From: Clostridia bacterium
Lineage (GTDB): Bacteria > Bacillota_A > Clostridia > Oscillospirales > CAG-272
Assembly: GCA_017462125.1 (NCBI GenBank)
Contig: JAFTRQ010000044.1
Location: forward strand, 1-38,455
DNA: 38,455 nucleotides
Direction of reading: 5' to 3'
This document shows positions 32,434 through 38,455 of this stretch, piece after piece. Within the stretch, counting starts at the first letter, position 1; every line of letters starts with the position of its first letter. The notes under the pieces are model-generated. The model saw nothing but the letters and a program-made list of their open reading frames with translations. It ran no database searches and was not told the origin of the DNA. Position numbers and translations under genes: made by a program.

Positions 32434-33894
32434 ATGAAATATACCATTGAAGCCCGACAGGGCAAAGAATATGATGTTATCGTTTGCGGCGCGGGTACTG
32501 CGGGCATTGTTGCGGCGATTGCGGCGGGCAGACAGGGAGCAAGCGTATTGCTGCTTGAAAGATCCTTTCACGTCGGCGGTATGCTGACCGAGGGAAACGC
32601 GGGTATAACCAAGTTTACCGAGCATTGTAAGGATATTGATCAATATAAAAAAGAGGTTCTTGACGTTCTTGGAACCGATCCAAGAAGCGTTCAGGTTGCC
32701 GGAGGTATCGCTCATGAAATCTGCATGAGATTGATAGAGAAGGGCGGAGCCAGCGGCACCAACGGTGATTGCGGAAGCTACGTTTTCACCGAAAGATATG
32801 CGGCGGAGGCGATGATGCTCGATATGCTTGAGGAAGCCGGTGTTGAGATCCTTTATGACAGCAAGGTTTGTGTTGTCGATATGGAAGGCGACACACTGAA
32901 AAAAGTGGTTGTTGCAAACAAAGAGGGATTTGTTGAGTATGCGGCAAAATGCTTTATCGACTCAACGGGAGATGCTGACGTTGCGGCACTTGCGGGCGTG
33001 GAGTGTCATCTTGGTGCTGCCGAGTCGGATATTGCCGAGGGCGGCGCTGTGAAGATCGGACAGATGCAGCCTATGGGAACGATGTACCGCGTTGAGGGGG
33101 TTGATTTTGAAAGCCTTTTCGAGTATTTTGAGACCAATCCCGGATTCACTTACCAAAGCTGTGCTCTTCAGGACTTTGAAAATATAAAGGATAGCTATAA
33201 AAAGGGCGATATGTGCTGCTTCTGTGTGCCTATCCCTAATCCCGATCCTGTCACCGCCAAGACTCGTCCGAAGGTATTGGTGCAGATATACGTTTCCCCC
33301 TCTCACAAGGGCGCGATTCTGCTTTCCTTTGGCCCTACTCATAATTGCTACGTTGGCGATGGAACCAACCCTCGGCAACTGACCCGAGGTCAGAATTTGC
33401 TGATCAAGGGAGCTCTTGAAATAACCGAGATCTTGCGACGTGAATATCCGGCAGGATTTGCAAACGCAAAGGTTACGCACGTTCCCGACATTGGTGTGCG
33501 CGAGACCAGGCATATTGTGGGTAAGTACGTGATGAATGCCATTGACGTTATGTCGGGCAAGAATTTTGAGGATTCTATCGGTTGCGGAGGACATCATATC
33601 GATACCGATACCGCTCCTGTAGAGGTGAGAGCGATGGGTATGGTGCATTGGCGATTCCATATTCCTTACCGTGTTTTGTTGCCTGCAAAGGTTAAAAATC
33701 TTCTTGTTGCAGGCAGAGCGGTATCTGCGACCAAGCTTGCAAGCGGTGCGCTTCGCGTTTCTGTTTGTTGTATGGAGATGGGCGAGGCCGCGGGTGTTGC
33801 GGCGGCAATGGCGGCAAAAGAGGGTGTCTCTCCCGATGAGATCGACGTGCAGGCGATGAGAAAGGTGCTTATCGACGGTGGAGCGATAGTATAA
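32434..33894 (+). CDS. FAD-dependent oxidoreductase (FAD_oxidored family)
   Basis: 486 aa. The N-terminal Rossmann motif is at 14-35 (DVIVCGAGTAGIVAAIAAG), followed by LLLERSFHVGGMLTEGN. The second FAD-contact block is FIDSTGDADVAALAG at about 183-197. The C-terminal dinucleotide-side motif is LLVAGRAVSATKLASGALR. Members are flavoproteins of mostly unknown substrate, often in sugar or cofactor catabolic operons. The ATG at 32434 follows ACGGAGGAAG, 17 bases after the split isomerase gene. It is the last gene of the M55 operon, closed by a terminator. Confidence 0.9.
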   Translation: MKYTIEARQGKEYDVIVCGAGTAGIVAAIAAGRQGASVLLLERSFHVGGMLTEGNAGITKFTEHCKDIDQYKKEVLDVLGTDPRSVQVAGGIAHEICMRLIEKGGASGTNGDCGSYVFTERYAAEAMMLDMLEEAGVEILYDSKVCVVDMEGDTLKKVVVANKEGFVEYAAKCFIDSTGDADVAALAGVECHLGAAESDIAEGGAVKIGQMQPMGTMYRVEGVDFESLFEYFETNPGFTYQSCALQDFENIKDSYKKGDMCCFCVPIPNPDPVTAKTRPKVLVQIYVSPSHKGAILLSFGPTHNCYVGDGTNPRQLTRGQNLLIKGALEITEILRREYPAGFANAKVTHVPDIGVRETRHIVGKYVMNAIDVMSGKNFEDSIGCGGHHIDTDTAPVEVRAMGMVHWRFHIPYRVLLPAKVKNLLVAGRAVSATKLASGALRVSVCCMEMGEAAGVAAAMAAKEGVSPDEIDVQAMRKVLIDGGAIV

Positions 33895-33904
33895 AATAAA
33901 AACA

Positions 33905-33930
33905 AAAAAAGAGGCGCGAGCCTCTTTTTT
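33905..33930 (+). terminator. Terminator of the M55/isomerase/oxidoreductase operon
   Basis: AAAAAAGAGGC and GCCTCTTTTTT form a perfect 11-bp stem with a GCGA tetraloop and T-run, starting 11 bases after the stop codon. Confidence 0.92.
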
Positions 33931-33941
33931 GCGTTTAGGTA

Positions 33942-33970
33942 TTGACAAATTGACATTTGTGTGTTAAAAT
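33942..33970 (+). promoter_or_regulatory. Promoter of tRNA-Leu
   Basis: A perfect TTGACA is separated by 17 bases from TAAAAT. A second TTGACA lies at 33950-33955. Transcription would start near 33977, ahead of the two 45-bp repeats, so the primary transcript carries about 95 extra 5' bases. Confidence 0.75.
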
Positions 33971-33980
33971 ACTCCATGTT

Positions 33981-34070
33981 CGCGGGTATGTGCGGATTAA
34001 TTCCGCCACACCCACTCGTTTCATTCGCGGGTATGTGCGGATTCATTCCGCCACACCCACTCATTTCATT
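33981..34070 (+). repeat. Two 45-bp tandem repeats copying the tRNA-Leu 5' end
   Basis: Two copies of a 45-bp unit (33981-34025 and 34026-34070) differ at two positions. A third partial copy begins at 34071 and runs into the tRNA gene. Each unit starts with CGCGGGTATGTGCGGATT, very close to the tRNA start GCGGGTATGGCGGAATTGG. Each can also fold on itself through GGGT..TGTGCGGA and TCCGCCACACCC. It looks like repeated duplication of the 5' end of the tRNA gene. Confidence 0.8.
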
Positions 34071-34071
34071 C

Positions 34072-34154
34072 GCGGGTATGGCGGAATTGGCAGACGCGCA
34101 AGATTTAGGATCTTGTGTTAATTCGTGCAGGTTCGACCCCTGTTACCCGCACCA
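34072..34154 (+). tRNA. tRNA-Leu (anticodon UAG)
   Basis: The acceptor stem GCGGGTA/TACCCGC pairs perfectly. The anticodon stem CAAGA/TCTTG encloses loop TTTAGGA, giving anticodon TAG. A long class-II variable arm follows, then a T-arm GCAGG-TTCGACC-CCTGT with TTC. The discriminator A and an encoded CCA are present at the 3' end. Confidence 0.96.
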
Positions 34155-34190
34155 AAAAATTCCGTGTACGCAAGTGTGCGGAATTTTTTT
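34155..34190 (+). terminator. Terminator of tRNA-Leu
   Basis: AAAAATTCCGTGTAC pairs with GTGTGCGGAATTTTT (a few G-T pairs) around loop GCAA, followed by more T residues, immediately after the tRNA. Confidence 0.85.
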
Positions 34191-34402
34191 CTTTTTCACT
34201 TTTCACTCTTCACTTTTCACTAAATCGGCGTGTACAGAATTTTAGGTAAGAGGTAATAGTGAAGAAGTAAAGGTTGATTTGCTTCGCAAATCTTCATTTT
34301 ATTAAGTTGCATTTTTATACTATGAGCCCAACGAAAGGCAGATCGCATCAGCCGATCTACTTTTGATCCTTTCAAAAATTTTTAAAGAAAGAAGCAAAGA
34401 AG
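34191..34402. other. Non-coding gap before the propeller-glycosidase gene
   Basis: About 210 bases holding a short CTTTTCACT-type repetition (34191-34220) and a small hairpin GATTTGC-tt-GCAAATC (34276-34292). Also present is the left copy of an imperfect ~30-base repeat (34304-34333) whose partner lies after the next gene. No clear promoter or open frame was found. Confidence 0.5.
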
Positions 34403-35377
34403 ATGGACAGAACTGTTTTGGAAAAGATTTATGAACAAATCAAAACGCCGTATAAGTACGGGGCAGTTTTGAAGCTTGAAGGGCGTAAGACGGACAGTCC
34501 GATAGTTTTTAAAAGAAACGAAAAATATTATATGTCTTTTGTTAGCATTGACAATGATAGTAAGACCGGATATTCAACGCACATTGCCGAGAGTAACGAC
34601 CTTTTGCATTGGAACGTGCTCGGAGAAATTTTAAAAGGACACACCGACTGGGATAGTGCACAATCCGGCGGATATGCACAGCTTCAGGACAATTATTTTG
34701 GAGGAAGCAACGAGCTTTTAACAATTGACGGAAAGTATCTATTTGCATATATCGGGGGCAATTTGCCGGGGTATGAAACAGATCCTTTGTCTATGGGTAT
34801 TGCTACGGCGGATGATTTTTTAAATTTCGATGGGTATCAAAAATATTCGAAGCCGGTTTTGTCGGGAAGTGATAGAGATGCCAGAGAAGGCGAAACTCTC
34901 ACGATATATAAAGCGGATATATTTTATGACAGCAAGAAAACGTTGGGTTATCCCTATGTAAACGCATATAACGCAAAGGATAGTACAAATAGAGAAAGTA
35001 TTTTTTTAGCGGTTTCAGACGACGGCATTCATTGGAAGCGTTACGGAGCAAGAGCTGTTATACCGGTTACCGAATGCGCAGATAGCGTAAGGATAAATGG
35101 CGACCCACAGATCATTATGGTGGATGGCTATTACGTTATGCTGTATTTCATTTATGACAAGACTGGTGCTTATAATACCTTTGCGGTATCGAGCGATCTT
35201 ATTAATTGGACAAAATGGGACGGAGCGCCACTTGTTAAATCAGAATATGATTGGGAAAACATATTTGCACACAAGCAGTGGGTAATCAAAGAAAACGGTA
35301 TTGTTTATCATTATTATTGTGCGGTCAATGAGAAAGAAAGATTTATTGCTTTGGCAACATCCAAGCCGATGAAGTAG
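34403..35377 (+). CDS. Five-bladed beta-propeller glycosidase-like protein (GH43/GH32-like)
   Basis: 324 aa, no signal peptide, so probably cytoplasmic. Repeated blade motifs of the type 'Asp-Pro...DGKYYM' fit the fold of families GH43, GH32 and GH130: TDSPIVFKRNEKYYMSF (Asp31), ELLTIDGKYLFAYIGG, KADIFYD (Asp172), NGDPQIIMVDGYYVMLYF (Asp234) and a C-terminal GIVYHYYCAVNEKERFIALA. The catalytic triad was not fixed by eye, so the linkage cleaved is unknown. Codon use is AT-rich and unlike the highly biased ABC operon. The ATG at 34403 is preceded only by AAAGAAGCAAAGAAG. It stands alone, convergent with the Gfo/Idh oxidoreductase gene. Confidence 0.75.
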   Translation: MDRTVLEKIYEQIKTPYKYGAVLKLEGRKTDSPIVFKRNEKYYMSFVSIDNDSKTGYSTHIAESNDLLHWNVLGEILKGHTDWDSAQSGGYAQLQDNYFGGSNELLTIDGKYLFAYIGGNLPGYETDPLSMGIATADDFLNFDGYQKYSKPVLSGSDRDAREGETLTIYKADIFYDSKKTLGYPYVNAYNAKDSTNRESIFLAVSDDGIHWKRYGARAVIPVTECADSVRINGDPQIIMVDGYYVMLYFIYDKTGAYNTFAVSSDLINWTKWDGAPLVKSEYDWENIFAHKQWVIKENGIVYHYYCAVNEKERFIALATSKPMK

Positions 35378-35483
35378 GTAATCTTACAGGTTCTATTGAA
35401 AATTGCATCAAGTTGCAATTTCTTCTATGAGCCTAACAAGCCTCTTTTGACTGCAAAGATAAATATTTGGAGGCTTAAAAATA

Positions 35484-35520
35484 AAAATCCGAACCCTATC
35501 TATGATAAGGTTCGGATTTT
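35484..35520. terminator. Bidirectional intrinsic terminator
   Basis: AAAATCCGAACC and GGTTCGGATTTT form a perfect 12-bp stem with a 13-base loop, between the convergent propeller and oxidoreductase genes. Confidence 0.9.
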
Positions 35521-35526
35521 GCTTTG

Positions 35527-36573
35527 TTAATCCTCAAACTTAACCGTCTGTCCAAGTCTGTCGGATTCAAAAGCGGCTTCCATAACGCGCATAACTCTGC
35601 GCATCTGAGGGTGTGTTACCATCTGGGTTGCCTTGCCGTCGATAGCCAGGCAGAAGTTGCGGTAATAGTTGTGCACGTCGCTTGCGGGACGCTCGATCTC
35701 GTACTCGTCCATCGTCACGCTGTCTCGGGGAGCCATAGTCTTGGTGAGACCTGCGGCGGTCTGTACGGGAAGTACGTCGTTTTCGTGCCAATATTTGCAC
35801 TTTGCGATCTTGCACTTTTCGCGCCAATCGGTGATGATGGCTGAGCCCTTTTCGGCTCTCATATAGAAGCGAGGCATTGCGATAAAGTTATATGTGCCAA
35901 CCTCAACGTATGCGCTCTTGCCGCCCTCAAAATAGATGGTCAGCTTGAAGCCGTCGTCAACCTCTTGGTTGGTGATATGGTCGAAGGTGCAGTTGATCTT
36001 TTCAATCTTTTCGTCAAATATCTGAAGAAGCTGGTCGATAAGGTGCACGCCCCAGTCAAGGAGCATTCCGCCGCCGTGTTCCTTTTCGCCGCGCCAATCG
36101 CTGGGAATTCCGCGGCTACCGTGGATGCGGGATTCGATATTTATGATATTGCCAAGCTCGTCGGATTCCTTGATCTGCTTCATAGCAAGGAAGTCAACGT
36201 CAAAGCGTCTGTTCTGGTGAACGGAGAAGATCTTGCCGGATTTTTCTGCCGCCGCGATCATTTTGTCAAGCTCGTCGGAGTTCATCGCAACGGGCTTTTC
36301 ACAGATGACGTTTTTGCCTGCCTCAAGTGCTTTAACAACGACTTCCATATGGGAATCGTTGGGGATGGCAACGGTTACGAGATCAACCTTTTCGTCGGAG
36401 AGAACCGCTTCAAGGGAATCGTAAGCGAAGATGCCTCTCTCACGGGCGAGAGCGGTCTTTTTAGGGTCTATATCATATATTCCTGCCAGATTTACGACAT
36501 CACTTTTAAGTGCGTGCTGTGTGTGCCAACCGCCCATTCCGCCGTATCCGATAACAACAAGATTTTTCTTCAT
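35527..36573 (-). CDS. Gfo/Idh/MocA-family NAD(P)-dependent oxidoreductase
   Basis: 348 aa. The N-terminal Rossmann fold has GYGGMGGWHTQHAL (from about residue 9). The family signature EKPVAMN follows at about 95, with the catalytic Lys. The C-terminal substrate domain carries GGGMLLDWGVHLIDQLL with the conserved Asp/His pair. Members oxidise or reduce sugars, inositols and their derivatives; the substrate is unknown. The ATG at 36573 follows AAAGGATG. It is a single-gene unit with its own promoter and a large palindrome across the -10 box, suggesting tight repression. Confidence 0.93.
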   Translation of the reverse strand: MKKNLVVIGYGGMGGWHTQHALKSDVVNLAGIYDIDPKKTALARERGIFAYDSLEAVLSDEKVDLVTVAIPNDSHMEVVVKALEAGKNVICEKPVAMNSDELDKMIAAAEKSGKIFSVHQNRRFDVDFLAMKQIKESDELGNIINIESRIHGSRGIPSDWRGEKEHGGGMLLDWGVHLIDQLLQIFDEKIEKINCTFDHITNQEVDDGFKLTIYFEGGKSAYVEVGTYNFIAMPRFYMRAEKGSAIITDWREKCKIAKCKYWHENDVLPVQTAAGLTKTMAPRDSVTMDEYEIERPASDVHNYYRNFCLAIDGKATQMVTHPQMRRVMRVMEAAFESDRLGQTVKFED

Positions 36574-36608
36574 AGTAGATTCATCCTTTCAGAAAGAAAG
36601 CTTTATAT

Positions 36609-36635
36609 TTTATGCTACTTTTATTGTAGCATAAA
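36609..36635. promoter_or_regulatory. Operator-like palindrome at the oxidoreductase promoter
   Basis: TTTATGCTAC and GTAGCATAAA are perfect 10-bp inverted arms separated by seven bases. The site covers the -10 box and the likely transcription start of the minus-strand Gfo/Idh gene, an ideal position for a repressor. The cognate regulator is not in the window. Confidence 0.65.
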
Positions 36636-36650
36636 TTTTGAAAGTGTCAA
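36623..36650 (-). promoter_or_regulatory. Promoter of the Gfo/Idh oxidoreductase
   Basis: On the minus strand TTGACA (36650-36645) and TACAAT (36628-36623) are separated by 16 bases. The remaining ~190 bases towards the divergent peptidase gene hold no clear feature. Confidence 0.7.
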
Positions 36651-36842
36651 GAAATTTCGAGAAAAACAGCAATATTTGTCTTTTGCATTGCAAGATTAGA
36701 CGATGAATTCCGATCAATGCGGGAACGCGATTGCAACTTTTGTCATGAATATATTGCAAAGTGTTGAAAATCTATTCTCGGATGCAGTACGGCGGGAGGG
36801 GTAGAGCGGTTACGTTTGCCGTGAATATTTAAAGCGTTTTTA

Positions 36843-36871
36843 TTGACATTTTCCGTTATTTGGTTTATAAT
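36843..36871 (+). promoter_or_regulatory. Promoter of the M28 peptidase gene
   Basis: Perfect TTGACA and TATAAT are separated by 17 bases, 30 bases before the start codon. Confidence 0.88.
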
Positions 36872-36901
36872 GAATTCATCTACTTTTGGGAGGCAATTTT
36901 T

Positions 36902-38119
36902 ATGAGATCAAAGCAGATAGAAAAAATATTCCGCGACACCGCATACGTTCGCATGGGTGGTAGTGCAGAGGAAAGACAGGTTGCAGAGTACATTAAGGGC
37001 GTTTGCGCGGGATTTGGCAGAGAAGCATATTTTGAGGAATTTGAGGTTGATATGGCAACCGTCAAGTCTGCGTCGCTTTATATTGACGGCAAGAGTATTC
37101 CTTGCCACGGCTATATGAATTGCGGCTCGGGCGAGGTAGAAGCTGAGCTGTACTATCTTTGCGAGGATGACAAACGCGCGCTTTCGGAGTGCCGCGGCAA
37201 GATCGTGATGATCGACGGATATCTTGGCTATTGGAAGTATCAGGATATGCTTGACAACGGCGCGCTTGGTTTTATTACCTACGACGGTAACGTTAATTAC
37301 GCGGACCGCAATATTGACCGCCGCGAGCTCCGCTCCTATGTGTCGCAGGGAAGAAAGGTTCTCGGCGTGAATATCAACGCAAAGGACGCGGTGGCGATCA
37401 TCAACGGCGACGGAAAGGTGGCGAAGATCGTCATCGATCAGGACGAATACAAGGGAAAGTCGCAGAACGTGCTGCTTGATCTTCCCGGCGAGATCGACGA
37501 AATGATCACTTTTACCGCTCATTACGACTCCACATCGCTATCCCAAGGCGCGTACGACAATATGTCGGGCTGTGTAGGATTGCTTTCTATGGCGGAGTAT
37601 TTTTCGAAGAAGCCTCACAAGAGAGCGCTGCGCTTCATTTGGTGCGGCAGCGAGGAGAGAGGACTCCTCGGCTCAAAGGCGTATTGTGAGCAGCACGCCG
37701 AGGAGCTTGAAAAAGTCGTTCTCGGCATCAACATCGACATGATCGGTTGCATTATGGGCAAGTTCTGCTCGATCTGTACTGCCGAACAGAGGCTGGTGAA
37801 TTATCTTTCCTATCTTGGCGATGAGATCGGCATTCCCGTCTCGCCTGCGCAGGAGATTCATTCCAGCGATTCCACTCCCTTTGCCGACAAGGGAATTCCT
37901 ACGGCATCCTTCGTGCGTCGCGCACCTCAGAACACCGCGACGATTCATAACAGCTACGACACGCGCGCGCTGATCAAGACTGACAATATGCAAAAGGATA
38001 TCGCGTTTATCACCGCCTTTGCAGAGAGAATGGCGAACGCTGTTCGTTGTCCCGTTGACCGCGTGATTCCTGATAATATGAAGGAAAAGCTGGATAAATA
38101 TTTGTTGAGAAAAAGATGA
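36902..38119 (+). CDS. M28-family zinc peptidase
   Basis: 405 aa. Zinc ligands of the M28 aminopeptidase fold are visible: His207 (FTAHYDS), Asp219 (GAYDNMSG), Glu251/Glu252 (CGSEERGLLGS), Asp279 (NIDMIG) and His349 (ATIHNSYDT). A PA-like insert precedes the catalytic domain (about 65-190, with IVMIDGYLGYW and GALGFITYDG). There is no signal peptide, so it is probably intracellular and releases N-terminal amino acids from peptides. The ATG at 36902 follows GGGAGG; an upstream in-frame start at 36860 overlaps the -10 box. It is a single-gene unit. Confidence 0.92.
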   Translation: MRSKQIEKIFRDTAYVRMGGSAEERQVAEYIKGVCAGFGREAYFEEFEVDMATVKSASLYIDGKSIPCHGYMNCGSGEVEAELYYLCEDDKRALSECRGKIVMIDGYLGYWKYQDMLDNGALGFITYDGNVNYADRNIDRRELRSYVSQGRKVLGVNINAKDAVAIINGDGKVAKIVIDQDEYKGKSQNVLLDLPGEIDEMITFTAHYDSTSLSQGAYDNMSGCVGLLSMAEYFSKKPHKRALRFIWCGSEERGLLGSKAYCEQHAEELEKVVLGINIDMIGCIMGKFCSICTAEQRLVNYLSYLGDEIGIPVSPAQEIHSSDSTPFADKGIPTASFVRRAPQNTATIHNSYDTRALIKTDNMQKDIAFITAFAERMANAVRCPVDRVIPDNMKEKLDKYLLRKR

Positions 38120-38296
38120 TTGTAAATTGCAATTTATCGGTGAGATGCACGCCGCCGTGACGATTATTTTAAAACCAATGCCGGCGGACCGACGTCCTCG
38201 GCGGTCCGCAAAACGAACAATTTGAACCGACGAAATGGCGAGGTTTTGCAATTTCAAACATTTCGACAAATCAACATTTGAAATCCGAGTAACAAC
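38120..38296. other. Non-coding gap after the M28 peptidase gene
   Basis: It contains one GC-rich hairpin (GCGGACC...GGTCCGC, about 38184-38210), possibly the peptidase terminator, though without a T-run. A looser pair of arms ATTTCAAA/TTTGAAAT lies at about 38250-38285. No open frame of interest was seen. Confidence 0.4.
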
Positions 38297-38328
38297 AAAA
38301 AAGGAACTCCCGAGGGAGTTCCTTTTTT
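38297..38328. terminator. Terminator of the GAPDH gene, probably bidirectional
   Basis: AAAAAAGGAACTCC pairs with GGAGTTCCTTTTTT around loop CGAG. It lies 22 bases beyond the GAPDH stop codon and also faces the M28 peptidase gene. Confidence 0.9.
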
Positions 38329-38350
38329 ATGTGCAGCTTTTCGTTTAAAA

Positions 38351-38455
38351 TTAAGCGAGCTCTGCGAAGTACTTGATTGTACGAACCATCTGGCTGGTGT
38401 AGGAGTTCTCGTTGTCGTACCAAGAAACAACCTGTACCTGGTAGGTCTCGTCGTC
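38351..38455 (-). CDS. gapA: Glyceraldehyde-3-phosphate dehydrogenase, C-terminal fragment (runs off window)
   Basis: Only the last 34 codons are in the window. They read QVVSWYDNENSYTSQMVR and IKYFAELA at the end, the C-terminal signature of phosphorylating GAPDH of glycolysis. Codons are strongly biased (TAC, AAC, TTC, AAG), as expected for a highly expressed gene. The 5' part lies beyond the window edge. Confidence 0.92.
   Translation of the reverse strand, partial: DDETYQVQVVSWYDNENSYTSQMVRTIKYFAELA

Noticed and set aside
33981..34080. Possible CRISPR array
   Set aside because: The 45-bp units are directly tandem with no unique spacers, only two to three copies, and no cas genes nearby.
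33961..34245. 94-codon frame across the tRNA-Leu region
   Set aside because: Its repeated peptide is simply the translation of the 45-bp repeat, and the frame runs through a real tRNA gene.

Overview
The window looks like a chromosomal segment of an endospore-forming, low-to-moderate GC Firmicute of the class Clostridia, probably an uncultured gut lineage. The main evidence is a clear spoIIGA-sigE pair (minus strand, 28794-30400), strong AGGAGG-type ribosome binding sites, TTGACA/TATAAT promoters with 17-bp spacers, and MsmX-style sugar ABC importers without their own ATPase. No phage, transposase or CRISPR locus was seen. The last 105 bases are the C-terminus of GAPDH on the minus strand.

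Layout. (1) 1-205: a cluster of short hairpin repeats. (2) 229-4548, minus: an operon of a YbhJ-type aconitase-family hydratase, a TIM-barrel sugar-phosphate isomerase-like protein and NADP-isocitrate dehydrogenase. (3) 4790-6138, plus: 3-methyladenine DNA glycosylase and a small membrane protein. (4) 6189-8968, minus: an OmpR-type response regulator and a polytopic histidine kinase. (5) 8969-10247: 1.28 kb without a convincing gene, holding two promoters and a ~490-nt structured leader. (6) 10248-24872, plus: a 14.6-kb, seven-gene operon with strongly biased codons (AAG, TAC, TTC, CGT, GGT). It encodes a 1165-aa modular substrate-binding protein, two MalF/MalG-like permease pairs, a secreted/membrane NHL-TPR-YIP1 fusion and a 1661-aa DUF5696-like exported protein. 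(7) 24995-27999, minus: a PadR repressor, a HAAS-like membrane protein and two small membrane proteins. (8) 28310-30400: O6-methylguanine-DNA methyltransferase, then sigE and spoIIGA. (9) 30669-33894, plus: M55 D-aminopeptidase, a frameshifted TIM-barrel isomerase and an FAD oxidoreductase. (10) tRNA-Leu(UAG) behind a 45-bp tandem repeat. (11) 34403-38119: a five-bladed-propeller glycosidase-like protein, a Gfo/Idh/MocA oxidoreductase and an M28 peptidase.

How it fits together. The operon in (6) is the most unusual part. One very large binding protein sits with four permease genes and two giant extracytoplasmic proteins. No ATPase, classical glycoside hydrolase or regulator gene lies inside it. 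It reads as a highly expressed surface system for capturing and importing a glycan or oligosaccharide, probably energised by a shared ATPase encoded elsewhere. The two-component system is divergent from it and is a candidate regulator. The acn/icd pair would make 2-oxoglutarate from citrate. The rest of the right half carries several small catabolic enzymes with individual operator-like sequences. Most functions are inferred from motifs read by eye; no database search was possible.
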